Origin: CAYTBN01 sp964542165 | GTDB lineage: Bacteria > Myxococcota_A > UBA796 > UBA9615 > CAYRNR01 | Length of the DNA: 64,000 nt | Reading direction: 5' to 3' | NCBI GenBank assembly: GCA_964542165.1 | Contig: CAZITQ010000016.1 | Span: forward strand, 3,759-67,758 | Part shown: one piece after another, positions 53,334-63,561 of the stretch | Position numbering within the stretch: position 1 is the first letter of the stretch | How the letters are laid out: each line of letters begins with the position of its first letter | Position numbers and translations under genes: made by a program | Notes under the pieces: model-generated | Told to the model about the DNA's origin: nothing | What the model saw: the letters and a program-made list of their open reading frames with translations, nothing else | Database searches by the model: none

Positions 53334-53424
53334 GGCGTCGGTCACCTTGTCACACGGGAGTCGACTTTGGCAGTCGTGGTGAGTCCGGCTGCTCCTGGGT
53401 TGTTTCCTGCCCCCCGTCGTTCGC

Positions 53425-54735
53425 TCAGGCCCCGTCGGCCATGAACTCCTCCAGCGTCACCCCCTGGATCCGATCCGTCTCGAACCGGTCGCGGCTGATC
53501 ACCGTCAGGCGGGCGCCGGGGTGGGTGCGGGGGAACCAGGCGTAATCGAGGGCGGTCGCGCCGCCGCGCTTGACCTCGATGTAGTGGTCGGGAGCAGGGA
53601 CGAAGTCCAGCTCGCGATTCCGAGTCTTCCAGTACGGAATGCGCTCAGGCTGGTCGTCGCCGCGAATGGCCGCGCGGCGCCACAGCTCCTGGGCGACGAG
53701 CCACTCCCACCAGCGACCCTGGACCGGGGCGGGTAGGGACCGAAACGCATCCACGCTCCGTGGGCTGGAAGGGGCCCAGGCCACCGCCGCCAGCAGGTTG
53801 AGCAGGGGGAACTTGGCAGGGCGGCGGGCCACGGCGATCCGTCGGCCCTCGTCCCAGGCGGGCGAGATACCCACACACATCAGGTCCGCCAGCAGCTCCA
53901 CGTAGCCGGCGGCCACCGTGTTGTTGGCCAGCCCCGCCTCCCGGGCCAGCTTGGCCTGGCCGATGGGGCTGCCTCCGCGGTGGTGGAGGGCCGCCATGAC
54001 CGCCACCAGCGAGGCCCGGGGACGCCCCGACGCCGCGACCTCCCCTAGGATCCAGTCGCGCATCATCTCGGGGATGTAGGGCGGGAGGCTGCCGGTGGTG
54101 GCCAGCTCGTTGCACGCGACGGGGCTGCCCCCCGACAGCAGATACGCGGTCAGGGTGTCCGCGCCGAGCCGCTCGCCACACCGGCGCCGGAACTCACCGA
54201 AGGAGATGGGGGTGAACAGGTAGGTGCTGCGGTCGAGCCGTCCGCGACGCCCGGGGAGGCGCTCGGTACCCCGCCGTAGATCCGTGGCCCGCGATCCCGT
54301 GGTCACGACCAGCACGTCGTTCAGCTCTCCGCCGTCCAGCGCCCGCTTCAGCGCCCGCTCCCAGCCGTCGACCGCGGTGATCTCGTCGATGAAGAGGCGC
54401 CGGACCTTCGCGGTACTCGCGAACGCGGGTGTCAGGTCGCGGATCGCGCTCAGCAGATCGTCCGCGCGCCCCACCTCATCGCCGTTGAGGTAGAAGCCGC
54501 TGCCAGGGCCGTACTCCTCCACGGTCCGTCGCAATTGCCCCTCGATCCACGTGCTCTTCCCGTACTGCCTGGCCCCTCGGACAAGGATCACGCCCGGCTG
54601 TTCCGGTAGCTCGGGAAGGCCGAAATCCACGTCGAACACGAAGGGCAATCCGGCGAGCCGCTCCAGGTGGGGAAACAGCCCTGGCCGATCCAGAATTCCT
54701 CGCGAGAGGGCGCTGTTGAGCTGGTTAACGTTCAT
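53425..54735 (-). CDS. ATPase of the AAA_14/DUF4143 family
   Basis: 436 residues, ATG 54733-54735. Walker A is VRGARQYGKSTWIEG and Walker B is VRRLFIDEITAVDGW, followed by VLVVTTGSRATDLRRGTERL (sensor) and TPISFGEFRR. The C-terminal DUF4143 half contains NNTVAAGYVELLADL and ends near YWKTRNRELDFVPAPDHYIE and VKRGG, a nuclease-like (PD-(D/E)xK-type) pattern: E..D...EVK. Such proteins are widespread, of unclear function, and often sporadically distributed. A 21-base palindrome sits immediately before its start codon. Confidence 0.88.
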   Translation of the reverse strand: MNVNQLNSALSRGILDRPGLFPHLERLAGLPFVFDVDFGLPELPEQPGVILVRGARQYGKSTWIEGQLRRTVEEYGPGSGFYLNGDEVGRADDLLSAIRDLTPAFASTAKVRRLFIDEITAVDGWERALKRALDGGELNDVLVVTTGSRATDLRRGTERLPGRRGRLDRSTYLFTPISFGEFRRRCGERLGADTLTAYLLSGGSPVACNELATTGSLPPYIPEMMRDWILGEVAASGRPRASLVAVMAALHHRGGSPIGQAKLAREAGLANNTVAAGYVELLADLMCVGISPAWDEGRRIAVARRPAKFPLLNLLAAVAWAPSSPRSVDAFRSLPAPVQGRWWEWLVAQELWRRAAIRGDDQPERIPYWKTRNRELDFVPAPDHYIEVKRGGATALDYAWFPRTHPGARLTVISRDRFETDRIQGVTLEEFMADGA

Positions 54736-54756
54736 GGCGTTATGTTATCTAACGCC
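54736..54756. promoter_or_regulatory. Perfect palindrome directly upstream of the DUF4143 ATPase
   Basis: GGCGTTA-N7-TAACGCC is a perfect 7+7+7 inverted repeat touching the start codon of the minus-strand ATPase gene. Related GTTAAC and ACGTTA words flank it on both sides. Placement at the ribosome binding site suggests a repressor operator or an RNA hairpin that hides the start. No classical ribosome binding site is present there. Confidence 0.55.
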
Positions 54757-54813
54757 CAGGACGTTAGGCAAGCCCAAACGGAAGTAGATTCAGGGGCGTT
54801 GCTTCCGCCGTAC

Positions 54814-55338
54814 CTACGACAACGGCTCCAACGGTTCCAGCATCAGGTAGGACTTCTCCTGCGTGGGTCCCAGGTGGTGGGTCATGAGGTCCCACAGCCA
54901 GACCTCGTCCTCTTCCCCGAGGGTGCACTCCCACACCGGGATGGGGGGGCCTTCGCCGAAGCCCTCCAGGGAGGGGAGATAGGGCGAGTCGCCGTCGAAG
55001 CGGAGGACGAGGCCGACGAGCTGCAGGACCGCCTCGCCTCCCCTGGCGTCCAAGAGGACGAGGACGGCGGGCCAGGGTCGGGGGGTGGCCGCGTAGCTGT
55101 CCCGGTCTGCCGTGGCCGCGCAGCTCGCCGCCACGGAGGCCAGTCGCCGGGCTTCCTCCTCGGTGAGGTTCGCCAGCACGTCGCCGCTGCCCTCGGCGGC
55201 GATGTGCGCCGAGTGGACGCGCGCCGCCGCCGCGCGGACGGCCCGAGGACCGTTGATCAGACGCGGGGTACACGCGGCCGTCGACGCCCCGAGCAGGGCC
55301 GTCAGGACCAGACCCACGAGCACGTTGTCGGATTTCAT
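54814..55338 (-). CDS. Lipoprotein of unknown function
   Basis: 174 residues from ATG 55336-55338 with GGGAGG further upstream. Signal peptide ends in STAAC (Cys about 23). The mature chain is mixed alpha/beta, with NLTEEEARRLASVAASCAAT, VLVLLDARGGEAVLQLVGLV and EDEVWLWDLMTHHLG. No family recognised. It is divergent from the membrane protein at 55444, with about 105 bases between. Confidence 0.72.
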   Translation of the reverse strand: MKSDNVLVGLVLTALLGASTAACTPRLINGPRAVRAAAARVHSAHIAAEGSGDVLANLTEEEARRLASVAASCAATADRDSYAATPRPWPAVLVLLDARGGEAVLQLVGLVLRFDGDSPYLPSLEGFGEGPPIPVWECTLGEEDEVWLWDLMTHHLGPTQEKSYLMLEPLEPLS

Positions 55339-55443
55339 CTCCACGATCCTCCCGGAGGACGCTGCGTCTGGACAACACCCCGGACCGGCGAAACGAGCCC
55401 ACCCAGGCGACCGAACCGCGTCCATCCACGTTACCCTTCCCGG

Positions 55444-56751
55444 ATGACCGATCCGAAACCCCGTGGGCGAATCGTGCGCTGGGTGGGCTGCCTCTTCGCT
55501 GCGGTCCTGCTCGTATTGTTGTTCCTCCTCGGCGGTGCGGCGTACCTCCGGCACCGGGAGGCCAGCCGCTGGCCGCCCCTGGCCGAGATCCCACCCATCG
55601 ACATCCCGGCCGCACCGCTGCCGGGCGACGAGCGTGCGTGGGAGATCCTGGTCGAGGCCGCGGCGGCCCACGACGACTCGGTGGACTGGAGGGCGGCCCT
55701 GTCCCCCGCGGGGCCGCCCGCCGACCGGGATCGCGGCCTGTGGCATCGCGACGTGGCGGCCCATGCCCTGCTGGAGCAGGCCGTGGCCCGGCCCGGCCTG
55801 ACCATCCCGTACCCCGAGAACTACCTCGACGACTTCCCCAACCTGCTCCCCTACCAGAACCTGGCGCGGTCGCGCTGCCTGCGGGGCTGGGACCGGGCGC
55901 TGGACGGGGATCTGGAGGGCGGGGTCGAAGAGATGCTCTTCCCCATGGGTCTCGGACAGCGGTTCCTCGACTGCGAGACGGCGCTGCTCCCCGCCATGGT
56001 CGGGATCGCGATCCAGGGCATCGCCCTCGACGAGCTGACCGAGCTGATGGACACCGAGGCTGCCGAGACTCCCGAGGCGCTGGCCCACGCCGCGGGAGCC
56101 CTGCTGTCCCTGTCCGAGAGTCCGCCGGCGCTGAGCCGAGCCCTGGCCTGGGAGTGTGCCACGGCGGAAGAGGTCTTCCGGGGAGACCTGGCGGCGCTCG
56201 CGGGGTACGGAGCGGGAGGGATCGGAGGGTCGCCGCCGGCACAGGAGTTCCTGTTCTCGCTGGGCTACGACGCGGACACGACCATCGCCTGGCACCGGTC
56301 TCGCTGCCGCCAACAGGTGGTTCAGGGAGCCCTGCCCTGGCCCCGGCGGGAGGAGGTGGACTTCGAGCCCCTGTGGCCCGGGGGCGACCGCCCCTCGGCC
56401 GGCCAGCTGCTCCACGATCCGGTGGGCCGGATCATGATCGAGATCGCCATGCCGGACTACGGTTCGTTCGTCGAGCGCGAGGACCGGCTGCGCGCCCGAC
56501 AGCGGGGACACGCCCTGGCCTGGGCTGCGCGGGCCTATGCCCTCGACCACGATGGACACCCACCCCTGGAGGCCTCCGAGCTGGTGCCGGACTACATCGA
56601 TCACCTGCCCCTCGATCCCTTCGCCGAGCAGCCCCTACTCCTGGAGGACGGGCGGGTGTTCTCCGCCGCCCATCAGAGGGACCGGATCGTGGGAGAGATC
56701 GCCGATTTCCAGTGGTCGGTGGTGCCCCCCACCGTCGCTCCCGAGGGTTGA
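55444..56751 (+). CDS. Membrane-anchored protein of unknown function
   Basis: 435 residues. ATG 55444 has no clear ribosome binding site. One N-terminal transmembrane helix (WVGCLFAAVLLVLLFLLGGA, residues 13-32) anchors a large periplasmic helical region with many conserved-looking Glu/Leu helices. Near the end, AARAYALDHDGHPPLEASEL and YIDHLPLDPFAEQPLLLEDG resemble the C-terminal part of proteins seen in planctomycetes and myxobacteria. That stretch recalls type II pseudopilin tails (DPW/DPFG-like). I cannot assign a function. Confidence 0.75.
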   Translation: MTDPKPRGRIVRWVGCLFAAVLLVLLFLLGGAAYLRHREASRWPPLAEIPPIDIPAAPLPGDERAWEILVEAAAAHDDSVDWRAALSPAGPPADRDRGLWHRDVAAHALLEQAVARPGLTIPYPENYLDDFPNLLPYQNLARSRCLRGWDRALDGDLEGGVEEMLFPMGLGQRFLDCETALLPAMVGIAIQGIALDELTELMDTEAAETPEALAHAAGALLSLSESPPALSRALAWECATAEEVFRGDLAALAGYGAGGIGGSPPAQEFLFSLGYDADTTIAWHRSRCRQQVVQGALPWPRREEVDFEPLWPGGDRPSAGQLLHDPVGRIMIEIAMPDYGSFVEREDRLRARQRGHALAWAARAYALDHDGHPPLEASELVPDYIDHLPLDPFAEQPLLLEDGRVFSAAHQRDRIVGEIADFQWSVVPPTVAPEG

Positions 56752-56767
56752 GCTACCGCCTCTGGGC

Positions 56768-58597
<1,830 letters not shown>

Positions 58598-58658
58598 CGC
58601 TCCTCCGGTCGAGTCGCACAAAGTAACACGGGCCGCAGGCCTGCCGCGGCGATGGAAG

Positions 58659-60287
58659 CTAGCGGGTCGGACCCCAGAAGAGGTACAGGGCGCCCGAATC
58701 GCTCCCCGCCTTGTCCCGGTAGGGGGCGCCCACGATGAGCTCGTCGATGCCGTCACCGTTGAGGTCTGCGGTCGCCATGCCGGAGCTCAGGTAGTCGTCG
58801 GGGGACACGCCGGCCACGCCGCCGTCGGCCTGGGAGGCGTCGAGCACCAGGTCCCAGCCCTCGGTCCGGCCGTAGAACACATAGGCCCGGCCACCCCGCA
58901 TGATGGGGCCGAAGTAGGCCTGGACCGCCCCGCCGATCAGGTCGGACAGACCATCCCCGTCCAGGTCGCCGCCGATCACGCCGGCGGCGTTGGAAGGCCC
59001 CCCGCCGTAGGACGAGAACGTGTACCCGCCGAGCTTGAAGTCGTCCCACTCGGACCCGATCTCGGCCAGCACCTCGGGGACCGCGCCGGTGTCGATGTCC
59101 GCCGAGCCCCGCAGCACGGTGACCTTGCCCCCGTCGGGCCAGGTCAGGTCGCTGTCCGGGGAGCCGACGGCCAGGTCGCCGATGCCGTCCCCGTCCACGT
59201 CCCCCAGGTGCCCCACGGCCGCCGCCAGGTGTTCCGAGCCGTCGAGGCCCACGTACTGCACCGACACGTCGCCGATGGCGTAGGTGCCCGGCGTCTGCAG
59301 GGAGGGGCCGGTGAGGATGTGCAGCACGCCGCGGCTGCTCTCGGCCGACGGCGCGCCCACGAGCAGATCGCCCAGGCCGTCGCCGGTCACGTCGCCGTCG
59401 CCGGCAAGGGAATAGCCCACGTGTCCGGCCGTCACCGGGCCCTCCAGCACCACGTCCGCGTCGTCGGTGGTCAGCTCGCCGCTGAGGCCGCTGCCGCTGC
59501 CGAGGAAAACCGCCACCTTGCCGTTGCTGGCGAACTCGAAGGGGTCCGAGTACATGAACAGCTCGAAGCCCAGGGCGAGCTCGCCCAGGCCGTCGCCGGT
59601 GGCGTCCTGCAGGCCGGCGACGGAGGTGCCGACCCGGCCCCACTCCACCTGGCCCCGGATGGCCGCATCCGCGGTCAGGGCCTGGGGCAGGTCCGGCGTC
59701 CCCACCAGGGCCTGTCCGTGGACGACGTACACCGCCCCTGCGGCCTCGCCGCCGTCGGCGTCCGAGCGGGCGCCGGCGATCAGCTCGGCCAGGCCGTCTC
59801 CGTCCATGTCCGGGGCCAGGGCCACCGAATAGCCCACCTTCTCCAGGGGATCCTGCCCCTCCAGGTAGGCCACGGGCGCCACCATCTGGCGGTCGAAGGA
59901 GGCGGCGGTGTACACCAGCGCGCGCCCCTCCTTGTCCAGGGTCGTGAACCCGGACGCGCCGCTGATCAGGTCCTCGAGCCCATCGCCGTCGAAGTCGCGT
60001 CCCCCGGCCAGGGCGTACCCCTGGTAGGAGGACAGGGCCAGCTCGGCGAAGGCACAGGCCGCGTCCTGGGCGCACACGGTCTGATCGATGCTGGCGAGGT
60101 TGGGGGTGTCGTCACAGGCGTCCTCGGGGGTGACATCGTCGTCGCCCGAGGTGTCGTCGTCGCCCGTGGTGTCGTCGTCGCCGGTGGCGTCGTCGTCGTC
60201 CTTGGTGGGACATCCGATCACGAGCAGCAGGGCCAGCGCCGTTGCGCCGAACCCCAGGAGGAGCCGTATCGCACCGAGATACCTCAT
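58659..60287 (-). CDS. FG-GAP (integrin-type) surface lipoprotein
   Basis: 542 residues; ATG 60285-60287 overlaps the stop of the probable selenoprotein gene as ATGA, so translation is coupled. Signal peptide with lipobox VIGC, then three GDDDT units. About seven FG-GAP blades follow, for example GGRDFDGDGLEDLISGASGF, APDMDGDGLAELIAGARSD, GDVTGDGLGDLLVGAPSAES and DLNGDGIDELIVGAPYRDKA. They form a calcium-binding beta-propeller like the integrin alpha head. Four Cys in CDDTPNLASIDQTVCAQDAA and CAF precede the propeller. Confidence 0.9.
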   Translation of the reverse strand: MRYLGAIRLLLGFGATALALLLVIGCPTKDDDDATGDDDTTGDDDTSGDDDVTPEDACDDTPNLASIDQTVCAQDAACAFAELALSSYQGYALAGGRDFDGDGLEDLISGASGFTTLDKEGRALVYTAASFDRQMVAPVAYLEGQDPLEKVGYSVALAPDMDGDGLAELIAGARSDADGGEAAGAVYVVHGQALVGTPDLPQALTADAAIRGQVEWGRVGTSVAGLQDATGDGLGELALGFELFMYSDPFEFASNGKVAVFLGSGSGLSGELTTDDADVVLEGPVTAGHVGYSLAGDGDVTGDGLGDLLVGAPSAESSRGVLHILTGPSLQTPGTYAIGDVSVQYVGLDGSEHLAAAVGHLGDVDGDGIGDLAVGSPDSDLTWPDGGKVTVLRGSADIDTGAVPEVLAEIGSEWDDFKLGGYTFSSYGGGPSNAAGVIGGDLDGDGLSDLIGGAVQAYFGPIMRGGRAYVFYGRTEGWDLVLDASQADGGVAGVSPDDYLSSGMATADLNGDGIDELIVGAPYRDKAGSDSGALYLFWGPTR

Positions 60288-60880
60288 CGCGCCAGCACCT
60301 CGTTGACCTCGTCCGCCAGCCTCTGACCCTCGCCCTCGGCGTCCTCCACGGTCAGCGCGTAGTGGGCGTAGACCACGTTGCGGGCGCCGTCGAGCACGTA
60401 GAAGTGGTACTTGCCGGCCCCGCTGTTGAAGAAGGCCTGCACCGTGGAGTCGTCCTGGAGGATCGGCAGCGCCGCGTCGGGGTAGTTTTCGTTGATGTCG
60501 GCGACGCCGTCCTCGTACCCCGCCTTGTTGACCGAGAGGAGGACCACGTCGTCACCCCAGGTAGCGGCGTTGGCGTCCACGATGTCCTGCATGGCTGCAA
60601 ACTGCACCCTGCAGTGGCCTCACGTCGCGGTCATCCAGTAGATGACCACCACCTTTCCTGCGAAGTCGCCCAGCGAGACCTCCTGGCCGAAGGTGGGCGA
60701 GTTGGCGTTGTCGTCGGTCAGCGTGAAGTCGGGGATCGAGGGATCGTCGATCCCGCAGGGCGCAAGGTTCGGCGGCGCCGCGGGGGGGGGCGGGTCGTCC
60801 TGGGCCTGACTGCATCCTCCGGGGAGCCAGAGGAGGAGCAGCAGGGCAAACAGCCCGCGCATCGAAAGATGACCTCTCAC
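60284..60880 (-). CDS. Probable selenoprotein: exported thioredoxin-like protein with UGHC motif
   Basis: 198 residues if the in-frame TGA at 60620-60622 is read as selenocysteine (residue 87). GTG 60878-60880 has AGGAGG five bases upstream; ATG 60862 is the alternative. Signal peptide with lipobox PGGC. DFTLTDDNANSPTFGQEVSL and FAGKVVVIYWMTAT precede the TGA, and GHCRVQFAAMQDIVDANAAT follows in the same frame, so Sec replaces the first Cys of CGHC in a TlpA/redoxin fold. The rest (VVLLSVNKAGYEDG, GAGKYHFYVLDGARNVVYAH) completes the domain. It would act as a periplasmic thiol-disulfide oxidoreductase. Its stop overlaps the FG-GAP lipoprotein start. Confidence 0.82.
60588..60615 (-). promoter_or_regulatory. 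Candidate bacterial SECIS hairpin(s) after the TGA codon
   Basis: Two hairpins can be drawn just 3' of the TGA on the minus strand. ACTGCA-GGG-TGCAGT (60601-60615) is a perfect 6-base stem with a GGG loop, starting 4 bases after the TGA. TGCA-GCCA-TGCA (60588-60599), extendable by G-T pairs, has its loop about 24 bases away. The first has the expected G in the apical loop but is closer than usual; the second has typical spacing but a weak stem. Confidence 0.4.
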
Positions 60881-60923
60881 GTGTCCTCCTGCGTCCGAAC
60901 ATCTTATCCCCGATCGATCCCCA

Positions 60924-60942
60924 ATTCGCGCGCGACGCGAAT
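60924..60942. promoter_or_regulatory. Perfect palindrome between selenoprotein operon and amidase
   Basis: ATTCGCG-CGCGA-CGCGAAT is a perfect 7+5+7 inverted repeat in the divergent gap between the thioredoxin-like gene (minus) and the amidase gene (plus). It could be an operator for either side. No adjacent regulator gene is present. Confidence 0.45.
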
Positions 60943-60998
60943 CCGGCGTAAGCTGCGATCCGCGCCCCTCCGGGGTGGCGCGTCCGGGAGGGAGACCG

Positions 60999-61793
60999 AT
61001 GCGACCGCAGGACCTGGCGCCACTGCTCGTCGCTGCGTTGGCGCTGTCCGCGGTGACGTCAGCGCGCGCGGCGGAGGAGGATGGAGCCCCGGCGATCGAG
61101 GTCGGGGACGAATCCACCTGCGACACCGCCGGCTTCGTGGTCGCCATCGACGCCGGCCACACCCGCGAGAACCCCGGCGCCATCAGCGCCCGGGGGGAGG
61201 CCGAATACTCCTTCAACCGCCGCATCGCCTTCGAGCTGCTGGACGCCCTGCACGCCGCCGGCTTCACCACCTCGTTCGTGATCAACGAGGAGGAGGAGGA
61301 GATCGCGCTGAAGCGGCGCACCCGTCTGGCCGAGAAGGAGGACGCGAGCCTTCTGCTCTCGCTGCACCACGACTCGGTGCACCCCGCCTACCTGGAGGAC
61401 TGGACCTACGCCGGCCAGCGGCTGCAGTACTGCGACCGCTACCGCGGCTACTCCTTGCTCGTGTCGTCGGAGAGCCGCGAGTACGACGAGAGTCTGGCGT
61501 TCGCCGAGGAGCTGGGCACCCGCCTCAACGCCGGCGGGCTGTGGCCCACCCTGCACCACGCCGAGCCCATCGAGGGCGAGAGCCGCCCCCTGCTGGACGA
61601 GGAGCGGGGGATCTACCGCTACGACGAACTGGCCGTGCTGCGCCGGGCGGAGATGCCGGCGGTGCTCCTGGAGTGCGGAGTGATCGTCCACCGCCAGGAA
61701 GAGGAGGTGCTGGACCGGCCGACCCATCGGGCGGCCATCGTCCGGGCCATCGTGGGGGCGGTCCAGGCCATGTGCGAGGGCGGGGAGCGCTGA
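60999..61793 (+). CDS. Secreted N-acetylmuramoyl-L-alanine amidase (Amidase_3)
   Basis: 264 residues from ATG 60999 with GGGAGGGAGACC upstream. Signal peptide ends near ARAAEED. The Amidase_3 fold shows zinc ligands in VVAIDAGHTRENPG (His), EAEYSFNRRIAFELL (Glu) and LLLSLHHDSVHP (His), plus the catalytic Glu in PAVLLECGVIVHRQEE. It would cleave the amide between muramic acid and L-Ala in periplasmic peptidoglycan. There are no SPOR, AMIN or LysM targeting modules. Length suits a single-domain enzyme. Confidence 0.94.
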   Translation: MRPQDLAPLLVAALALSAVTSARAAEEDGAPAIEVGDESTCDTAGFVVAIDAGHTRENPGAISARGEAEYSFNRRIAFELLDALHAAGFTTSFVINEEEEEIALKRRTRLAEKEDASLLLSLHHDSVHPAYLEDWTYAGQRLQYCDRYRGYSLLVSSESREYDESLAFAEELGTRLNAGGLWPTLHHAEPIEGESRPLLDEERGIYRYDELAVLRRAEMPAVLLECGVIVHRQEEEVLDRPTHRAAIVRAIVGAVQAMCEGGER

Positions 61794-61818
61794 CCCGACG
61801 CGGGGTCGCGGTCCGCCC

Positions 61819-62637
61819 TCAGAGCGTGCAGGCGGTGAGCGGATCCCGCACGTACAGGTGCAGGGTCCAGAACTCCTCGTGATCCGCGTCGAGGCCGTGG
61901 TCGTGGTGTTCCCACGGCGGGGTCGGCTGTTCCTCCAGGCTTCCCAGCTCGTAGCCGATCAGGTCCCCCGCGGCGTCGTAGAGGCCGATCACGCCCGGGA
62001 GGGCGCCATCGGAGACCGGCGGCACCATGTGGATGCCCATGTCCGGTACGCAGTCCGGGGTCACACCCAGGGTGTCCCAGCCCCGGTCCCAGGCGTCGTC
62101 CATCCGCAGCGGGACCTCCAGCGGCAGCTCTCGGGAGAGGGTCATCCGGTCACCCAGCGAGCCGGGTACGGCGGGGGCGGAGGTGGCCAGGCAGGCCCCC
62201 TCGGGGTCGCGGAAATAGGTGTACTGGGCCCAGTGGGGGAAGGGCCGCCCCGGCTGGCCGGACGGCAGGTACTCCCACAGGGGGCCGTGCTGGGGGGCGC
62301 GACTCTCGATCTTGGTGCCCAGCAGGCGCCCCCGGCCGTCGTAGACCAGGACCAGGGGGGAGGCCCAGCCGTCGTCGTCCACCTGCACGAACTGGTGGCC
62401 GATGCCCGGCAGGCAGGAGTGGGACTCGCTCCACCCGCTCTCCCACATCTCCTCCGTTTCGAGGGGGACGGGATCGAATCGGCCCTGGGTCACCAGGAGC
62501 CGGTCACCCACCGATTCGACGGTGTCGAACGAAAAATCGCTGCCCACGCAACCGGGCAGGGTCACGGCGAGGACGGCGGCGGCGAAAAAGGTTGGGCTCA
62601 CGGTCGGAAAAGGACCCCGGGTAGACGGATTGACCAT
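61819..62637 (-). CDS. Lipoprotein with two homologous internal modules
   Basis: 272 residues from ATG 62635-62637, with GGGGAGTCGATCG upstream. Lipobox LPGC (about 30). Two tandem modules share a pattern: SCLPGIGHQFVQVDDDG ... PLVLVYDGRGRLLGTKIES and DCVPDMGIHMVPPVSDG ... GVIGLYDAAGDLIGYELGS, each followed by a Trp/His-rich end (HWAQYTYFRDPEGACL and FWTLHLYVRDPLTACTL). Paired Cys in each module probably form disulfides. The family is unknown to me. Converges with the amidase gene. Confidence 0.8.
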   Translation of the reverse strand: MVNPSTRGPFPTVSPTFFAAAVLAVTLPGCVGSDFSFDTVESVGDRLLVTQGRFDPVPLETEEMWESGWSESHSCLPGIGHQFVQVDDDGWASPLVLVYDGRGRLLGTKIESRAPQHGPLWEYLPSGQPGRPFPHWAQYTYFRDPEGACLATSAPAVPGSLGDRMTLSRELPLEVPLRMDDAWDRGWDTLGVTPDCVPDMGIHMVPPVSDGALPGVIGLYDAAGDLIGYELGSLEEQPTPPWEHHDHGLDADHEEFWTLHLYVRDPLTACTL

Positions 62638-62842
62638 CGATCGACTCCCCTCGTCCCTCCCCCACGTTCGTATTGAAGGGCGTCCAGGTCGCGGTCCCGA
62701 TGGCCGTGCCCGGGCGCGCACTTTGTTTAGGCTAACAGAGTACGCCAAGACTCACAAGAACAACGATCGGGCCCGTGCTCCGAAACGGAGACAGCGGGTC
62801 GCTTCCGCAAGAAACGACATCAAGTAAGGCAGGAATGCAGGA

Positions 62843-63511
62843 TCAGTCGGATTCGGGTGCGGTCTCGGACTCGTCCCTCGGCGGAAGCTGGATCTGGATG
62901 AACCGATCGTCCCACCCCATCTGCTCCCCCGGTTCCACGAGCAGCGCCGGGAGCGTCCGCCGGCACCAGGCCTCCTGTCCCGCCGGGTCGGGGCCGGAGA
63001 GGAAGGCGCAGGAGAGTACCTGGGGCATGCCCCTGGCGGCCTCGTTGCTCAGCAGGAGCGTTGCGGTGGAGACCTCCTCGGCGCCGTCCTCGGCGGGCTC
63101 TGCGCGGATCGTCGCGAGGGGCAGTCCGGCGAGCTCGTCGTGGGTGATGGTGGTCGCCATCCCCTCGGCCATGGCGGCGATGGACTCGGCGGTCGCGTCG
63201 AGGTCGGGTGGATCGTAGAGCCGCGAATCGATCAGCACGCCCGGATCGCAGAGCACGAAGATCTGCACCAGGCCCGCATGCACCGCGGTCCGGGTCTCGC
63301 ACCCGGCGAGCTGCTCGACGGCGTCCGGGTAGACCTCGTCCACCGGCTCCACCTGCGCATCGGCGTACGTGGCCTCGTAGCGTTCCCGCAGCTGCCGTGT
63401 GGTGTCGTCCACCTGCACCGGCGCCACGTCGTCCCCTCCGGTCGCCGGCGGCTTGGTCCTGGGACACCCCGCCAGCCCCAGCACCACGGCAAACACAACG
63501 AGATGTCGCAT
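62843..63511 (-). CDS. Lipoprotein of unknown function
   Basis: 222 residues from ATG 63509-63511, preceded by GGGAGGGCCC. Lipobox LAGC (Cys about 16). A short linker is followed by an alpha/beta domain with CETRTAVHAGLVQIFVLCDP, DLDATAESIAAMAEGMATTI and a C-terminal AFLSGPDPAGQEAWCRRTLP. Three or four Cys are present. No known domain recognised. The 205 bases downstream, up to the next lipoprotein start, hold no gene and have an AT-richer patch near 62729-62760. Confidence 0.75.
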   Translation of the reverse strand: MRHLVVFAVVLGLAGCPRTKPPATGGDDVAPVQVDDTTRQLRERYEATYADAQVEPVDEVYPDAVEQLAGCETRTAVHAGLVQIFVLCDPGVLIDSRLYDPPDLDATAESIAAMAEGMATTITHDELAGLPLATIRAEPAEDGAEEVSTATLLLSNEAARGMPQVLSCAFLSGPDPAGQEAWCRRTLPALLVEPGEQMGWDDRFIQIQLPPRDESETAPESD

Positions 63512-63561
63512 GGGCCCTCCCGAGCGTGGGCGGATCCTAGCGTGTTCGGGGGGTGAGTGGC

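Noticed and set aside
51249..54735. The kinase fusion and the DUF4143 ATPase as one defence island
   Set aside because: The two genes are on the same strand but separated by about 90 bases, with unrelated domain content and no nuclease, methylase or known defence partner nearby.
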